From: Diphasiastrum complanatum
Lineage: Eukaryota; Streptophyta; Lycopodiopsida; Lycopodiales; Lycopodiaceae
Direction: 5' to 3'
Assembly (NCBI GenBank): GCA_029204225.1
Contig: CM055111.1
Coordinates: forward strand, 22,339,355 to 22,403,354
DNA length: 64,000 nucleotides
Shown: piece by piece, positions 1-10,440 of the stretch
Numbering within the stretch: the first letter of the stretch is position 1
How the letters are laid out: the number at the start of each line of letters is the position of its first letter
Program-made: the position numbers and the translations under genes
Notes under the pieces: model-generated
What the model was told of the DNA's origin: nothing
The model's database searches: none
The model's input: the letters and a program-made list of their open reading frames with translations, nothing else

Positions 1-2342
1 GCCTCAATGGCTCGGATCTTGCCCTTGTAGATCTTCTTGGAGTTCTTGGAGTTCTTGCATCTTGAGGTGGATCCTCAAGTTCTTCTTCACTTGGAAGCTC
101 CTCCTCCATCCTAGCATGATCCTTGGCATCAAGATGATTAGTAGCATTATCATCCAAATCACAAGCATGTCTTTCATAAAAAATAACATCCCTACTCACT
201 ATCACCTTGCTAGTGATGGGATTGAAGACTCTATAACCTTTGCTATTCTCACCATATCCCACAAAGATGCCTTTGATGGATGTTGCATCATCCTTCCTTC
301 TCTTATCCAAGGATTGGTGTACATAGCAAGTGGATCCAAAAGCTTTGAGATCCTTGAGATTGGGCTTCTCTCCAAATAGAGCTTCAAATGGTGTGATTCC
401 TCCAATGGCTTGGTTTGGCAATCTATTGCACAAATAGTTAGCACAAGTTATTGCTTCACCCCAAAATGGTTTGGATAGAGAAGCATCTAGCCTTAAGGCC
501 TTAGCACACTCACAAAGAGATCTATTTCTTCTCTCACTCACTCCATTTTGTTGAGAGGTGTATGGACATGACAACTCCCTCTTTATGCCATTAGAACTAC
601 AAAATTCAATCAACTTATTGGAGATATATTCACCTCCATTATCACTCCTTAATACCTTAATCTTGGTACTAAGTTGATTTTCTACCAAAGTTTTGAACTT
701 TACAAAAGAATCAAACACCATTGATTTTCTAGACAAGAGGTACATTCAACAAAATCTAGAATAGTCATCAATGAAGATTACATAGTACTTGGCACCACCA
801 TTAGACTCATGTGAAAACCTATGAACATCCGAAAGGATGAGTTCAAGAGGAGAGTTTGATCTTGATGTAGATCTTGAGAAGGGTAGTTTGTGAGCCTTGA
901 GAGGCTGCATGCTTCACATCCCTTCCCACACTTTGACAAATGCTTGGGGAGTCCAACGGCAAGCTCCTTTGCAACCATAGATTCCATGGCTTTGTAGTTG
1001 GGGTGGCCCAACCTTTTGTGCCACAGTTCCACCTTTGATAACTCCATCTTTGCCAAGTTAACACTCTCCACTGCAACATTAGCATCAAGCTTAAACAATC
1101 TACCTTGCTTAAAGCCTTTGGCTATACATTCATCATTTCTAAGGATGGAACAAACTCCATGCTTAAATTGTACATCTAGGCCATTATCCATTAACTGGCC
1201 AACACTAAGCAAATTCTTGGTTAACTTAGAAACATAAAGAACATTATCAAGATTCATCCTTTTGGATGATCCCACATACAAGAGAATTGTTCCTATTCCA
1301 CTTATCTTACATTCTTGACTACTTGCAGTATAGATTGATCTATGTAAATCATTGTAAGAAAGTAAAGTGGAGAATATGTCCTTTTGATATGTCATGTGGG
1401 AACTAGCCCCACTATCAATCCACCAAGAATCATTGGTGTTGCTCTTGGATGATGGTGGTTTGTTGGAAATCATCAAGGATGACTCGTCATTCTCCTCCTC
1501 CTCCTGATGTGCAATGTTGCTTTGTTTGCTCTCTTGTGCCTTCTTCTTCTTGAGACATTCTGATGCAAAATGTCCTTTCTTTCCACAGAAAAAACATTTG
1601 TACTTGGACTTGTCTTTGATCTTGCCCTTTGAGCTTGAAGCCTCATCCTCCTCCTCGGTCTCCTTGAAGTGCTTCTTCTTGCCATTGGTCTTCTTCTTGC
1701 TTTTGAATGAGAAATAAGCTTTCTCATCACCATCCTGCAGAGAAATAGCATTTATTCTTGCATTGGTGTGCAACATCCTACACTCTTTAGATACTAATAC
1801 ACTGTGTAGCTTTTCTATAGTAGGCAAAGTGTCTTGGATTGCAAAGCTTTGGACCAAATTTGTAAAGCCACTCCCTAGACCATTGAGAACAATCTGAACA
1901 AGCTCACTATCTTGAATCTTCTCTCCAATGGAAGCTAACTCTCTATTGAGAGACTTGATTCTTAGCACATAATCTTGTGCACTCTCATCACTCCTCTTCA
2001 TGCTTTGTAGAATCTGATTCCTAAGCATGAGAACCCTCGAAGTGTTACTAGACTCATAGATAGATTTTAAAGATTCCCAAGCCTCTTTAGCACTCTTACA
2101 TGATGATACTTCCTTAAAAGATCATTGCTTACATTCATCTTAATACAGTGAAGTGCAAGCCTAGACCTCTTCTTGTATTTCACTAATTCCTGTGCACCTA
2201 GAGGTTCATCTTCATCATCTATTAGAAACTCATAAAGATCCTGGAGCACCATTAGTGACTCCATCCTCACTTTCCAAATAGCATAATTGGTAGAATTTAA
2301 CCTCTCACTAGCTTCTAGAAGGTAGGCTCCCACTGATCCCAT
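1..2342 (-). mobile_element. Ty1/Copia retrotransposon, 5' part (gag, protease, integrase), cut by window edge
   Basis: Gag starts at an ATG at 2342 and the polyprotein runs leftward out of the window. In order I see gag, a zinc knuckle (CFFCGKKGHFASEC, about 1596-1555), the retropepsin DSGA motif (about 1416), the GAG-pre-integrase WHKRLGHPN stretch, and the integrase core with D (LILSDVH), D (LRSDNGGEY) and E (NGVSERRNRS). An acidic and then basic linker before RT follows at the left edge. Only two frame breaks are visible, one near 2118-2125 in gag and one near 860 between protease/pre-integrase and integrase. That makes this one of the least decayed elements in the window. The sequence right of 2342 should hold leader, primer site and 5' LTR, but I could not find a clear primer site there. 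RT, RNase H and the 3' LTR lie outside the window. Confidence 0.93.
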
Positions 2343-3071
2343 CTTACTAGCAAGATTCTACACACAAGATATAGATTTGTTTGGACCTGAAACTGAAAAC
2401 AAGATCTAGTTTAGCAGCTTGATAGGAAACAAGTAGAGACAATCAAAACATTGATCAATTAGTATAATCCAACTCCACACGTGTGGAAATAAGGCTGTAG
2501 TACGGCTTGTAGACAGTGTTTACAAAGTGCCAAAGCTGGGTTTTATTGGAAATCAAGAGTAATCACCATACAATGAGAGGAAACTCGAGTTTCTCCTTGA
2601 GGCTCCAAAAAGTTTCTATCTTCTCACTATGGAGAATGGGAATACATACACTTCCTTTGCTAAGTTAGGTGAAAATCCAGCATGTAATAAGGAAGTAGAC
2701 TCCACTTTCTTGCCCTAATGTGAAAACCCTAGCCTAGATCCAAGAGTCATGCTTGGTAGGTGCATGGTAGGTACAAATCTCATCATAAATCATGGTCTTA
2801 TCTCTCTTGAATCTAGGACTTGTGCACACAAATTGCAATTGCGCTAGTGATGTGTGCATCTCAACAACAATGGTTTTACATTAGTCCATCTAGCAATATT
2901 CATGATATCTCTATAGATGGTGAATACATACGTTAAGCATTCAAAACCATCATTAGTCACATAATACCATTCAAAGTTTTATCCAAATAAACAACTTTAT
3001 AGGAATTGAAACAAATGTTACAATTCATAACAAAACATTTAGCAAATGACATACATGTATGATGATAAAAA

Positions 3072-3434
3072 TTGACATTTGAGGACCTTGCAAAGATCTA
3101 CCACGACCTACATGCAAGATTTTTAGGTGAGATGGTCTTTGTTTTCCTACTTTTTGAACATGCATATGTTCCCTCAGCTTTTGACGCACATGAAGATGAA
3201 ATTTTATGTAATTTGTCCAAAAAACTCGGGTTTTCTGACATTCTCAATTTTGAGTATGATGACATTATTTCTAGGGTAGATAATGAGATCAATGATGGTA
3301 CACTATGTCTAGAAGAATGCTTGAAACAGTGTTTGGCCAAAACCCGTGAGCATCAAAAAACTATTCCCTCAAAGGACGAGTTCATTGCTTTTCAAACCCA
3401 GCTTTATTTTGGCCTCGTAAAATATATCAACTGA
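3072..3434 (+). pseudogene. unrecognised open frame, possible coding remnant
   Basis: An open stretch of 120 codons with ordinary protein-like composition (acidic, with a hydrophobic patch near the start) ends at TGA 3432-3434. It has no ATG at its 5' end; the first in-frame ATG is at 3132 (MVFVFLLFEH). I do not recognise the family and see no splice-consistent neighbours. It may be the end of a transposon or gene fragment, or a chance frame in AT-rich DNA. Confidence 0.25.
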
Positions 3435-3769
3435 TAGAGTTGAACTTGCAAAAGGTTCACAACATTGACCACACCAATTTATCAAAGTAGATACCGTTGA
3501 ATGTGTGAGTTTCTAATTTTTGTATGTAGTCAATTGATTTTGTGTAGTCATTATACTCATCGTAAGAACTAACATTTTACTTATATATTTTCCTTATCAA
3601 TGAATTTTTCAATCAATGAGGTGGCTTTCAAATGTATTCAGGCAAATTTAACAAGGACAACCTTGAAATTATTTGAAGTTTTTTAAAAAGCATGAGATAT
3701 GGTGTAGTAATATATGCTACAAAATATCAATTATTTCCATCAATAGGTAATACATAACTTCCATGAAAA

Positions 3770-3965
3770 AAAATCGATAACTTGCTATCTGTTTTGAACT
3801 AGTTACCATGTAATGTGTGATATGATCTGCTCCCCATGCTGCTTTAATGGCATCCACAAACTCGACACAAATTTTCTAGAGCAATCGTATGTCATTGTTT
3901 GAAAATATCTCTCTTCGTAATATTTTAACCATCTCATCTAATTTTTCCATGCTTCAATCTTCATT
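3770..3965 (-). pseudogene. unrecognised coding remnant with an internal stop
   Basis: Read on the - strand, an ATG near 3952 opens about 60 codons (MEKLDEMVKILRRE... then one stop, then KICVEFVDAIKAAWG...) with amphipathic, protein-like composition. One stop codon interrupts it and the frame is lost on both sides. I do not recognise the family. It probably belongs to a decayed mobile element. Confidence 0.2.
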
Positions 3966-6111
3966 AACCTTGTTGACCCTTTATGCTCAAAATCTTGCAG
4001 CTATAATGTCTTTGCAAGTTGAGTAATGGATTTTAGATGGCTTTCCTAAATGGTTAGGTAAAAATCTTTGCACCTTTGCTCCACCAATGCTTGGCTTGAA
4101 AGCTTAAGGTCCTTGTATTTTAACGCATGTCCTTTATGAAGGCCTACTTTGGATAGTTCATCTTCTAATCTAGAAATAGCCTTCGTGGAAGATGATTCTA
4201 GCTTATTATTCCAAGCGTATAATATGTGATAGTAGACAAGTTTTCTATTATCCTAACTTTAGCTCTTGTTATTTCTATATTCTTGGTCATTGCATTTGAT
4301 GATTTTATGCAATATACACATGGATGTTTGGAGATCGCTCCATGGGAAACATTGTACACTTTCAAATTTTTAAATCACTAGCCAGATGCCATTCTACCTT
4401 GAAGTCTTCTATTCCAGGTACATTTAAAAGCTCCCCATCGATATGCTCTTTCATAATTTTGGGATATGTTGTTTTGCTAAATAACCATGATAGAAAGTCA
4501 TGATCTTATTTTAAAGCCTATCAAATGAATCAATAAAAATTTATTCAATAGATTCAAATATCAAATCCATATAAACTACATAATTTTTGAGCTTATAAAA
4601 AATCATATCTCAAAAGTGCCAACCACCAAATATCATTCTCTTTCATCAATTTTCTTTTGAAGTGCTCCATTCATGAGTGTGATACTCACTCTCTCCATTT
4701 TTTGTCCTTAAATAGGTTATGATTCATCTAACTTCAACACTAAGGCCATCTTACCATCAATTTTTTTTATTTTTTGTGAAAATATCATAAAAATTTACAC
4801 TATTCATATCAATGAACACGTTATTTGACTTGTTGTAAGACATTGATTTGTCCTTTGAATGATATGTTTTCTCAATATAAAATGGAACACCTACGTTCTT
4901 TTGCATTCCTTCATTCAATGCATCATTCTCTTGCTTTATTTGAAATAGTTGTGGAATAGGAAATTTTGTAATGATAACGATGTTAAAGCCTCTTTGATAA
5001 TCTTAAATATACTTACATAAGCATCTCTGCAGCCGATTTCAACAAAATCACATGCTACTTGAACTATAGTATTGTCAAGTTTTTCATACTTCAATCATTA
5101 GTGTATCAACAATTTTTGACTTGATATGATTGTTTCGATTATTTGCCATCAATATCAATTCGATTGATTTAACCATCAACGTAGAGCCCAAAGACTTGCC
5201 TTTAGAAGCACTTTCTTTTATGTTTTGATTCCCAACTAATGCATATCTATATAGGAAAAAGAACACGAGTAATATCATAATCATGCTCAAAAAAAAATTC
5301 AAACCGTTTGAAGTAGAAATAGAAAGAAATACGCAAATTTTTCTTTTTCAATAGCCTTTTGTTGATGATAGATCATGAATATCTATGTTAATTATTGAAT
5401 TTTTTTTTTTTTTTTTTGTTTTTATTTTTTACCTATCAAGTCAATTACATCTTTCAATAGTTGTGAGTACGCAAAACATACATTATCCAAAATCTACCTT
5501 CATTTGATCAATGTCTTTTCTTGTAGTTACTATGATTGTTTGTAACAATCCATTATTCTTTTGAAGAATTTCTTTCTTCTTTTGGAGAATCTCGTTCTCT
5601 TACAATTTATTGCAATTTATTGTCTTTCTTATTACAATATGAAGATATACGTCTAATTACATCCTTCAAACAATGAATTCTTTCCATTGAAAATGCATTA
5701 TCATACTCCTCTAATCTTTCACATTAACCAAGTAAACCATTCTTTCCGTGACAAAAAATATATATTAATTGAGTCACTTAACTAACTTTAGGATGTTGCA
5801 TGGAATATGGATCTTTAGGATATAATGCCTTGTCTGTCCATAAATCTAAATTTTCTTTTCAACAATATAACACAAAAGATCAATAAATGATAAGCAAGAT
5901 GATTTCACACCTCTTTTAACTAAACAAACATATTCTTTAGGAAGATCTATAGGAAGATGAAATTTTTTCATTGTAATAAAGAAAAGCAAGCTACAATCAA
6001 TATCAAGTCAACAAAATAAAATTCATATATGCAATACACAAAGCATCTTTAGATGTCACAATGCCATTGTAGCACTTGAAGATGGAGATCAATCTCTTGG
6101 ATTGAAATGTT

Positions 6112-6116
6112 GTCAT
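6112..6116. repeat. target-site duplication GTCAT, left copy
   Basis: GTCAT directly precedes the 5' LTR and recurs at 12648-12652 directly after the 3' LTR. A 5-bp duplication is the usual Copia integration footprint, so this fixes the element borders. Confidence 0.8.
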
Positions 6117-6390
6117 AGTTAGAATTAAAGTAGAATCAATGTGTTACTGTACTGTGGGTCCTATCAATTGATAAGGATCAGTTGGCCTCGCCACAAGGCA
6201 AGTCAACGGGACACGTGTCCCGCCAACGACAACCTGGGTCATGCATGGGTTGCTTGAGTGAACAACTATATGTACAGTGTAATTTCATTTTGAGAAATAC
6301 AGTTGCTATGTGAGCTTGTTGTGGAGAGTGTATTCTGTCTGTGTTACTGTGTAGCATGATCTGTGTTCCTGTTTGAAGCAAATTCTAAGT
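6117..6390 (+). repeat. 5' LTR of the 6.1-12.6 kb Copia
   Basis: 274 bp, matched to 12387-12647. It begins AGTTAGAATT and ends AATTCTAAGT, an imperfect terminal inverted repeat (9 of 10). A short duplication-like stretch after the first nine bases makes it 13 bp longer than the 3' copy. It contains the shared TGTGTTACTGTACTGTGGGT block and ends directly against the primer site. Confidence 0.88.
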
Positions 6391-6402
6391 TGGTATCAGA
6401 GC
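6391..6402 (+). promoter_or_regulatory. primer-binding site, initiator tRNA-Met type
   Basis: TGGTATCAGAGC follows the 5' LTR without a gap. This is the standard plant Copia minus-strand primer site, complementary to the 3' end of initiator tRNA-Met. The leader to the gag ATG at 7675 is unusually long, about 1.27 kb. Confidence 0.92.
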
Positions 6403-7802
6403 CGTACAGGGAGTGTACACAGTACAACATCATCGTTGAAGAGAGCTTCGGGAGAACTGTCTTTTGAGAGTTCGGGTTTATGGCGGGTTGAAGACGGAAG
6501 GAGAAACACTAGTGCAGAGAGTTTAGCACAAAGAAGCTTGGTGAGCTTGAGACTGTGTGAGAATTCAGAGACAAGGGTTGGCGGCTGAATCAGAACCTCA
6601 GCAAACAGAATTTTGAAATTCCGAAGCAGGCTACTTGGTGTTTGCAGTCATTGTGCATTCAATCAGACACCATTTGACAAACGGATTGAAGCATCAGAGT
6701 TCTAGCAGTAGGACGACCTTAGAGCAAGAGGATAGGCCTGTTAGAACATTGTGATTTGGAAGCTGAGAAGAGATTTGTGTGAAAAACCCTGGTCTGGGGT
6801 TTGGGAGCACAACATCAGAGATTTTTCTCTATTCTGAACCGTTTTTCAAGCTATAAAAACCCAAAGGAGGGCACCCTAGCAGTGCAAATCAGGTTTGAAG
6901 TGGCCGCGGACAGCCGCGCTTCAGCCGTGAAGCAATCAGAATACTTTGGTGGCAGTCATAGCTACAGTTTGTGTAAGAGAGAGAGAGAGTCAGAGGAGGT
7001 CGCAGGTCTGTTCACGGGAGGAACCAAGGCAAACGCGTAGTGTTTTGGAGTGGACAGCGTTTGCAAGAGTTTCCATTAGTGCACAGAAGTGCTCAAAACC
7101 GTTGGATAAAGAACTTTCAAGATCAACGGCTGAGATCGCGCTACTGGCATGAGGGATATCCACAGTTGGATCAGAATCGACCATTGGATGGAGTCTGAAG
7201 GGTTGTTGAAGAGGGCCCTCAAGAAGTGAAGTGCATTTTGGCCTTCAACTTCATTAAAAATTTTTAGAGTGAAAGTTGAGCTGGGTCCCTTCACAAGTGA
7301 AGAGTGAAGTTTTTTCAAAGTAAAGAAATAGTTTAAAAACAAGGAAAATCCCTATTTTTGGGTCCTTTGCCCGTTTTGACCCAAACGAAAGGCTATAACC
7401 TCCAAACGAAGGGCACCCGGATTGTATCTGCAAGTAGGGTACAACAAAACAGAGAGATTACAACGAAGAAAGTGTTCGGAGTGCGCCAAAAGTGATTTCA
7501 CCATTCCAATGGGCACGTAGTTGGGGTTGACGACTGAGTGCATTTCGGAAGACGACGCTGATTTGGCTTTCAAATTGGTGGACAAGTGGCGAGTGGCCTG
7601 GTAAGGAAAAAAGTGCAGGTCATTATTTTCAACTTCTGACATCACAGTTGGCCTCGACATACTGTTTTTAGCCTATGGCAGAAGTTTCAAGCAGTTTTGC
7701 AATGGCAAATATGGGAGAGTCCATTTTGAGTGAAAGTAGCAAATTGGACGGGATTTCCAACTATGCAGTGTGGAAATTCAAAATGAAAAACATACTGATG
7801 GA

Positions 7803-7807
7803 GAAAG
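7803..7807. repeat. target-site duplication GAAAG of the element inserted in gag
   Basis: GAAAG at 7803-7807 is repeated at 8685-8689, immediately flanking the 877-bp insertion. Removing the insertion and one copy brings the two gag halves back into register, which supports these borders. Confidence 0.75.
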
Positions 7808-7904
7808 AGTTAAGAAAACATAGTTTAAACACCCAACCGGATCAATCACCACAGCACAACGTCACGTGCAACAAGGCAAGACCACAGAATTACTCTCCAC
7901 AAAC

Positions 7905-8017
7905 TGTATATTCAACTGATAAGTAAGTACAAAGATAAGTTGCTTAAAAGCACTCAAAGGGCTCGTAAAAGAAAGACGGCCCGATAACTCTAGAAATAAG
8001 CACACATGGTGCCGTCG
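7905..8017 (-). repeat. 113-bp direct repeat, copy 1
   Basis: Starts TGTATATTCAACTGATAAGT. It matches 8529-8641 over the full 113 bp with about seven substitutions and no gaps. Together the two copies flank the captured gag piece. Confidence 0.85.
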
Positions 8018-8018
8018 G

Positions 8019-8528
8019 CTATGGGGTTTGTCTTGACTTCACCACTTCGCAACGTTGCTCTTCTTGCAACATGATTCCATGGAAGTCTTCAAAAGTAGGC
8101 AATCTCTCCCTCGAAGCAATGCCGCTCACAAACATTTGTAGCCCTTCCGAGACACCGCTCATTATGGTATGTACCAATTCAACATCCCTAATTGGTTCTC
8201 CAATTGCCACAAGTTTATCTCTCAGCTCCTTTATCCTGGTGAAGAAAGATCCCAATGATTCACTTTCTTCCATCCTTATTGCGTTCAATCTCGATTTCAA
8301 GAACATGGCCCGAGCTAGATTTCAAGTTTGAAATTGCATTCTAAGAGCTTCCCAAGCTCCCATAGCTGTCGTGGCATCACTTATATGAGTGATAACATGG
8401 TCTTTCACTGAAAGATTGATTAAGGACAATGCTCTCTGCGCCTTTTTATCAAAGGCCCTCATGTCACCTGGATTAGTATTTGGCCGGACTTCAATACCTG
8501 CCACGATCTCCCAAAACTCTTTCTCCAT
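8019..8528 (-). pseudogene. Copia gag fragment inside the 877-bp insertion
   Basis: 170 codons from an ATG at 8528 (MEKEFWEIVAG) through the gag core (MFLKSRLNAIRMEESESLGS) to about residue 170, in one frame with a single TGA near codon 69. It matches the gag of the host element domain for domain but is a distinct sequence. It starts at the same gag codon (MEKE) at which the host gag is interrupted. No zinc knuckle or protease follows. Confidence 0.85.
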
Positions 8529-8641
8529 TGTATATCCAACTGATAAGTAAGTACAAAGATAAGTTGCTTAAAAGCATTCAAAGGGCTCGTAAAATAAAGA
8601 CGGCCCGATAACTCTAGAACTAAGCACACTTGGTGTCGTCG
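8529..8641 (-). repeat. 113-bp direct repeat, copy 2
   Basis: Starts TGTATATCCAACTGATAAGT. It abuts the ATG of the - strand gag fragment at 8528 with no intervening base. Confidence 0.85.
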
Positions 8642-9483
8642 AAATAAGAAAGCACTATATAAGTCGATCATTGCTATTTTAACTGAAAGACGTGTGGGAA
8701 GTCGTCACAGGTGATGAGAGAAGTCCGCCAAATGAAGCGGATATCAAAGTGTTCGACAAAAAGATGAGGAAAGCTTTGATTGTCATTAACTTGTCAGTGA
8801 AGGATCACATCATTACCCACATTTGTGATGTTGTTACACCCAGACAGAATGAGATGTGCTAAAGGAGCAGTTCGAGATGTCAAATCCGTCAAGAATCATG
8901 TTTTTGAAGTCAAAGCTGAATAGTGCCCGAATGGAACAAGGAGAGCACATTCAGACGTACATGACCAGAATCAAGACAATGAGGGATGAACTGCATTCTA
9001 TTGGTGAGCACATATATGATGTGGAACTGGTGCACAATGCATTGTGCGACATTGCAGAACCCTATCAGATGTTTGTGAATAGAATAGTATCAAGAGAAAA
9101 ATTGCCAACCTTTGACGAGCTCATAGGAATCTTAATGCAGGAAGACCAACGACAAGAAATGGTGAAAGCTAGACGTCAGAATATTGACGATCAGGCACTT
9201 GCGACACGTCAAAAACAAGGCAAGGGCAAGGGCAAGAAGAAGTCTAACCAGCAATTTTCCAAGTCTCAGGAGGATGAGGGATCTTCCATTAAAGACCAAG
9301 AAAAAAGGCAAGTGCTTCCATTGTGGTAAAAAGGGCCATTGGAAGAGTGAATGTCGCAAATTCCTGGTGGAACAAGGCAAGGGGAAACCAAAGCAAGCAG
9401 GTAACCTTGTCGATGAGGGTGAGATTGAAGACTCTAGCATCTTCATATCTGCATTGTCATCTAATCAAGATGATCAAGTGTAG

Positions 9484-10440
9484 TATATTGACTCGGGAGC
9501 CACAAGACACATGACAGGTAACAAGAGTTGGTTCAGTAGCTTGAAAGTGTTGGATAATGGAATGTCCATTTTACAAGCAAATGGTGAGGTGTGCAAGATC
9601 AAGGGGATAGACATTGTTTCAATCCAACTACCTGATGGCAAAAGCAGGATGATCAGGGAGGTACTTTACGTACCAGGTTTGAAGAAAAATCTACTTTCTG
9701 TTGGAGTCATTACTGATCAAAAGTTGAAAGTAGAATTCGCCCATGATCGTTGCTTTGTGAAGGATGTGAACCAAAAGTTCAAAGTTATTGCGGATGGAGT
9801 AAGGGAGTCCAATACAAAATTGTACAGGTTGAATGCTACAATCAAGGGGCAACATGGACTCGTATTGTCCATTCCATTACAAACTGAACTGTGGCATAAG
9901 AGGCTTGGTCATTTGAACTTGGGAAGCCTCAGTTTGATGAGGAAACTAGAGATGGTAACATGATTGCCTACTATAGAAGACCACTTGAAACCTGTGTGCG
10001 AATCATGTGTATATGGGAAGCAACATCGTCAAAAGTTCAATAAAGGTGGTGTTGCAAGAGCAAAGAACACCTAGATTTAATCCACACAGATTTATGTGGG
10101 CCTATGAGGACCATGTCCTTAGGTAAAGCCTTCTATTTCATGACCTTTATTGATGATATGTCACACGAGACGTGGATCTACTTCTTGAAGAAGAAATCAG
10201 ATGCATTTGACAATTTCAAGAGCTTCAAAGCATTGGTCGAAAATTAGACAGGTAGGAAGATCAAAGTCCTAAGATCAGATAGTGGAGGTTAGTACAAGTC
10301 TAATGACTTCAATGATCTTTGTGATCAATGTGGAATCAAAAGACAATTTACACAAGCTCATACTCCTGCTCTCAATGGTGTAGCTGAGCGCAAGAATTGT
10401 ACGATTGTGGAAAGTGGCAGATCTATGCTAGCTGAGATGA
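9484..10440 (+). pseudogene. protease and integrase remnant of the 6.1-12.6 kb Copia
   Basis: The retropepsin starts with YIDSGATRHMTG and carries the family's LYVPGLKKNLLSVG motif. The GAG-pre-integrase domain is seen as ELWHKRLGHLNLG. The TGA after KLEMVT at about 9961 and later shifts break the frame. The integrase core residues are still visible in shifted frames: HTDLCGP, then RSDSGG, then GVAERKN. The integrase C-terminal part is missing; at about 10440 the sequence passes into the acidic linker that normally precedes RT. Confidence 0.85.

Larger units (their letters stand above)
2343..6111. other. AT-rich region, no intact gene; possible LTR/leader then unclassified decayed repeat
   Basis: The first several hundred bases should include leader and LTR of the - strand Copia to the left, but no LTR pair or primer site can be matched. 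The rest is AT-rich (runs of T at 5400-5417). Two stretches look as if they once coded protein: a + strand open frame at 3072-3434 and a - strand remnant near 3770-3960. I recognise neither. Confidence 0.5.
7808..8684 (-). mobile_element. 877-bp non-autonomous insertion carrying a gag fragment between direct repeats
   Basis: It is bounded by GAAAG duplications and ends AGTTAA / TTAACT, a perfect 6-bp terminal inverted repeat. Its layout is a 97-bp left arm, a 113-bp direct repeat (7905-8017), a gag fragment read on the - strand (8018-8528), the second 113-bp repeat (8529-8641), then a 43-bp right arm holding CTATATAAG. Read on the - strand this can be viewed as U3-R, gag, R-U5: an LTR split by a gag segment, or an element whose 5' LTR lost U5 and whose 3' LTR lost U3. 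That reading is inference. The orientation is opposite to the host Copia. Confidence 0.7.
7675..9483 (+). pseudogene. gag of the 6.1-12.6 kb Copia, interrupted and frameshifted
   Basis: It starts at ATG 7675 after the long leader. The early part contains the Copia signature of an N-terminal gag with YAVWKFKMKN. At 7808 it is broken by an inserted element; the frame resumes after 8689 (VWEVVTGDE). A shift occurs before 8856, where the gag core reappears (MFLKSKLNSARMEQGEHIQ), and another near 9290. The zinc knuckle CFHCGKKGHWKSEC lies at 9313-9354. A TAG at 9481-9483 replaces the Trp normally found just before the protease YIDSGA motif. Confidence 0.88.
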
